Shown here: positions 4,748 through 6,132 of the stretch, one piece after another
Layout of the letters: every line of letters begins with the position of its first letter
Position numbering within the stretch: the first letter of the stretch is position 1
Assembly (NCBI GenBank): GCA_937930625.1
Contig: CALHBW010000394.1
Location: forward strand, 1 to 6,132
Source of the DNA: an uncultured Saprospiraceae bacterium
GTDB lineage: Bacteria > Bacteroidota > Bacteroidia > Chitinophagales > Saprospiraceae
Direction: 5' to 3'
DNA: 6,132 nt
Notes under the pieces: generated by a model
The model's database searches: none
Seen by the model: only the letters and a program-made list of their open reading frames with translations
What the model was told of the DNA's origin: nothing
Made by a program: the position numbers and the translations under genes

Positions 4748-6019
4748 ATGAAAAAGGTTACTTTACCATTCATTTTTACCCTCCTCATAGGGCTGGTATT
4801 TCATACTTCCGGTCATTCACAATCTGTTCCATCATTTACAGGACACGCAGCTACGGATTTTCTCACTACACCGGGCTACATACACTTCAATGATTTTGTG
4901 TATGATGTGGGGCTTCCTGCTGCTGCACCCGCAGGTACAGTTTCGGGTTGGGATATGCAGACAGCATTTTTCTTTTATGACCCGGTGTCCGACAGATTAT
5001 ATGTCGGTGTTGATTTTGCAGGTATCTTCGGAGATGCTGATGGTGATGGCAATCCTTCTAATACTTCATCTTGGTTGAGTAGTTTGTTAGGAACTGACAA
5101 TAGCGACTTGGGCAATACAGAAGGTTTTGTTCTCGCTTTCGATAATGGTAATGATGGCAATTTTGATGTCTATATCGGTGTATCTCGTATAGAGGAGATT
5201 AGCGAGTTTGGTATTTATGTATATACTTCAGATGAAGAGGAATCGCCCGAATTTTTCCCTGTCTCATCCACTGGTTCTGTCTTACTGCATACCGAAAAGC
5301 ACAATGCCCAAACGCCTGATTTAGAATTTGTTGTAGAAAACATCTCCGATTATGTAGATAATGTCTGTGGAGTTGATTTCACTATTTTCGCAGGTAGCTA
5401 CGATGACGGTCCGATTGGAGAAGACTACATGAACGGCAGATTAGAAATTTGTACTTTACCCATTGAGTTGGTAGAGTTTAATTCACTCAAAAACGGCAGA
5501 AGAGTTCAACTCAACTGGACAACCGCCACTGAAAATAATAATGCTTATTTCGAAATTCAACACGCCACAGATGTTGATAGTAATTTTAAAAGCATCGGTA
5601 CAGTAAATGGTAGCGGAACGACCCTTAGCCCTACCTCATATACGTTTTTCCACGATACCCCTGTAAAAGGAAACAATTATTATCGCATCAAGCAAGTTGA
5701 TTTGAATGGTGTAGAATGGTTGTCATGGGTAGTGACGATTCATCATCCGGGTTCGGGCGATGGTCGAACAATTGATGTATTTCCCAACCCAAATATCGGA
5801 GAATTTATGATAGGTTTGCCTGATATTACAGCTGAAGTAGAAGCTTTGATTCACATCATAGATACCAAAGGAGCAGTTGTTTCGGAAACAATGACAACTC
5901 TAAACAGGAACTCAATGACTCATCCTATTGATGTAAAAGGACTTCCCAAAGGCGTTTATCATGTGTCGCTGACACTGATGACGGGACATATATATAACAA
6001 GAGCTTTGTGATTCGTTAG
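4748..6019 (+). CDS. T9SS type A sorting-domain protein with novel N-terminal beta-rich domain
   Basis: The protein has 423 residues. The ATG at 4748 is preferred over an in-frame GTG at 4700 because it begins a standard signal peptide (MKKVTLPFIFTLLIGLVFHT, cleavage near 24). Residues about 27-236 form a beta-rich domain with GWDMQTAFFFYDPVSDRLYV (67-86) and two acidic Asp/Asn/Gly loops that look like calcium sites: GDADGDGNP (95-103) and FDNGNDGNFD (131-140). Cys207 and Cys235 could be bridged. Residues 237-333 are the module often found before Bacteroidota sorting domains (LPIELVEFN, LNWTTATENNNAYFEIQ, NNYYRIKQVDLNG), an FN3-like fold. Residues 342-423 match the type A sorting domain, with DVFPNPNIGEF near its start and LPKGVYHVSL then KSFVIR at the end. 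After Sec export it should cross the outer membrane by T9SS, lose this domain, and be released or attached to the surface. No catalytic motif is visible; the ligand is unknown. Confidence 0.93.
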   Translation: MKKVTLPFIFTLLIGLVFHTSGHSQSVPSFTGHAATDFLTTPGYIHFNDFVYDVGLPAAAPAGTVSGWDMQTAFFFYDPVSDRLYVGVDFAGIFGDADGDGNPSNTSSWLSSLLGTDNSDLGNTEGFVLAFDNGNDGNFDVYIGVSRIEEISEFGIYVYTSDEEESPEFFPVSSTGSVLLHTEKHNAQTPDLEFVVENISDYVDNVCGVDFTIFAGSYDDGPIGEDYMNGRLEICTLPIELVEFNSLKNGRRVQLNWTTATENNNAYFEIQHATDVDSNFKSIGTVNGSGTTLSPTSYTFFHDTPVKGNNYYRIKQVDLNGVEWLSWVVTIHHPGSGDGRTIDVFPNPNIGEFMIGLPDITAEVEALIHIIDTKGAVVSETMTTLNRNSMTHPIDVKGLPKGVYHVSLTLMTGHIYNKSFVIR

Positions 6020-6032
6020 AAAAAAGAGACCA

Positions 6033-6053
6033 TTCCGGTTACTAGAGCCGGAA
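6033..6053. repeat. Short inverted repeat after the T9SS protein gene
   Basis: TTCCGG (6033-6038) pairs with CCGGAA (6048-6053) across nine bases. No T-run follows, so it does not look like a terminator; it may just stabilise the 3' end of the transcript. Confidence 0.35.
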
Positions 6054-6091
6054 AGCAGATGAGAAATACGATATTGTAACTATCGTTTCAC

Positions 6092-6130
6092 AAAAAATCC
6101 TTCAACACAGTGTGTTGGAGGATTTTTTTT
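6092..6130 (+). terminator. Intrinsic terminator after the T9SS protein gene
   Basis: A 15-bp stem (6094-6108 with 6112-6126) with one G-T wobble and a three-base loop runs into eight T's (6123-6130). It has the same plan as the terminator at 4253-4285: an A-run foot, a CCTTCA-type left arm and a wobble at a comparable place. The A-run at its left foot could make it act in both directions. Confidence 0.93.
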
Positions 6131-6132
6131 GT

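Overview
The window looks like chromosomal DNA of a member of the Bacteroidota. The clearest marker is the gene at 4748-6019, whose protein ends in a type A sorting domain of the type IX secretion system (T9SS), a system confined to that phylum. AT-rich DNA, start codons without a Shine-Dalgarno sequence and a lipoprotein with a Bacteroidota-like signal agree with this. The Saprospiraceae/Chitinophagia side is a guess only.

Layout: positions 1-3178 hold four genes on the minus strand. In transcription order they are a voltage-gated cation channel of the NaChBac type (2399-3178), a lipoprotein of unknown function (1608-2267), a cytoplasmic or lysis-exported amidase with three SH3b domains (386-1489), and the N-terminal part of a small HsdR_N-type PD-(D/E)xK protein cut off by the window edge (1-290). 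Positions 3179-3738 are a long AT-rich divergent region. The plus strand then carries a small secreted protein of unknown function (3739-4203) closed by a strong intrinsic terminator, a 460-base gap with no gene, and a T9SS-exported protein with a novel-looking N-terminal beta-rich domain (4748-6019), again closed by a strong terminator.

The most unusual content is between the minus-strand genes. All three gaps, and the leader of the channel gene, are filled with degenerate tandem arrays of 7- or 8-base units. Each gap uses its own unit. Three of the four arrays turn around a T-run into the opposite orientation, and the gap at 1492-1615 contains a perfect 23-bp inverted repeat. The arrays run into the genes: they contain the stop codons of the amidase and lipoprotein genes, the start codon of the HsdR_N gene and the probable TTG start of the lipoprotein gene. 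The plus-strand genes have ordinary hairpin/T-run terminators and no such arrays.

There is no evidence that the four minus-strand genes form one pathway. The 95-130 base gaps with hairpin-forming arrays make a simple tight operon doubtful, although no canonical terminator separates them.
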